Origin: Paraescarpia echinospica
Lineage: Eukaryota > Annelida > Polychaeta > Sabellida > Siboglinidae
Reading direction: 5' to 3'
DNA: 64,000 bases
Assembly (NCBI GenBank): GCA_020002185.1
Contig: CM034534.1
Coordinates: 11,640,512-11,704,511 of the forward strand
Part shown: in pieces, positions 63,540 to 64,000 of the stretch
Layout: the number at the start of each line of letters is the position of its first letter
How positions within the stretch are numbered: the first letter of the stretch is position 1
Made by a program: the position numbers and the translations under genes
Notes under the pieces: model-generated
Told to the model about the DNA's origin: nothing
The model's input: the letters and a program-made list of their open reading frames with translations, nothing else
The model's database searches: none

Positions 63540-64000
63540 TACGCATGCATGCATGCTACTACCAAACAATTACAATCACTGTACCAGTCATGCCACATTT
63601 GGTAGTTACTAGTTACCCTGTTTGTATTGTAATATAATGCATGTAATATTACAAAGAGTAAAAATGCAACCCATACATGTTTTTAGTATAATTTATTTTG
63701 TCTTGTTAGCGTTTGTTACTTATAATGAATAAGACTGTTGCTATGGCAAACTCTGAATTGAAAAATTTAAAAGTAGGGTGACTATAAGTGATAGTTTTAA
63801 AATGTTCTGTGTAATTACTGTCCATATGGAATTTTTACGATAGTATTGTAATAATAACAATTTAATGTCAGCGGAAAATCTTTTGTCATGTCCATAGTAC
63901 ATATACCACGTTTACGCAATTATCCTACGCTGGCTTACTTTCATTGTATCCTAATGTCAATATTTACTTGTTTAAACTACTGAGGGGTCTTTATTTTACG
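63540..64000. other. Terminal AT-rich stretch
   Basis: No feature recognised up to the window end. Confidence 0.4.

Overview
This is a gene-poor, transposon-rich stretch of an animal nuclear genome. GT-AG introns, poly(A) signals, long microsatellites, tRNA-like SINE sequence and relics of many metazoan transposon classes (CR1/L2/Jockey-type, Rex1/Babar-like and RTE-type LINEs, a Penelope-like element, a Ty3/gypsy scrap, pogo/Tigger and several hAT elements) exclude bacteria, fungi and plants. A ciliary dynein-assembly gene next to an intronless peptide-receptor-like GPCR fits an invertebrate such as a lancelet, hemichordate, annelid or mollusc. The sequence alone does not let me choose between them.

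Layout. 1-2.9 kb: LINE relic, microsatellite and pyrimidine-rich tract. 2.985-3.013 kb: a possible first exon of the main gene. 3-10 kb: mostly unrecognised AT-rich DNA with LINE scraps and a tRNA-like SINE head. 10.1-11.7 kb: LINE relic with endonuclease and the start of the reverse transcriptase (RT). 11.7-16.3 kb: Penelope-like element interrupted by a deleted pogo element. 16.7-17.3 kb: SGNH-hydrolase-like fragment hit by a small hAT MITE. 17.4-19.0 kb: one arm of a dispersed inverted repeat, then a NADAR-domain fragment whose downstream linker matches the 5' part of the Penelope copy. 19-24.7 kb: satellite-like array, hAT transposase fragment and two copies of an unrecognised gene-like family. 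25-28 kb: LINE and gypsy fragments and the second repeat arm. 28.6-29.4 kb: 41-bp minisatellite. 30.9-32.5 kb: third copy of the gene-like family. 33.6-35.5 kb: the best preserved LINE ORF. 37.2-38.5 kb: hAT element with exact 8-bp target duplications. 39.7-41.3 kb: tandem array with an inserted foldback-type element.

42.5-56.5 kb holds the only well supported multi-exon host gene, on the + strand. Thirteen consecutive exons with matching phases encode the N-terminal part of DAAF9 (C20orf194/Shulin), a cytoplasmic packaging factor for outer-arm dynein. The rest of the gene must lie beyond the window or beyond what I can see. Its introns carry an RTE fragment, several minisatellites and a polypurine tract. 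One minisatellite starts exactly at a 5' splice site and has copied that site repeatedly.

59.5-61.5 kb is a hAT element containing a nearly perfect 13 x 45-bp minisatellite. 61.7-62.9 kb is an intact single-exon seven-transmembrane receptor gene on the - strand. The window ends in CA-rich repeats. No cooperative gene cluster is visible. The interest lies in nested transposons, repeats born at gene features, a probable NADAR-Penelope association and an unrecognised gene-like family.
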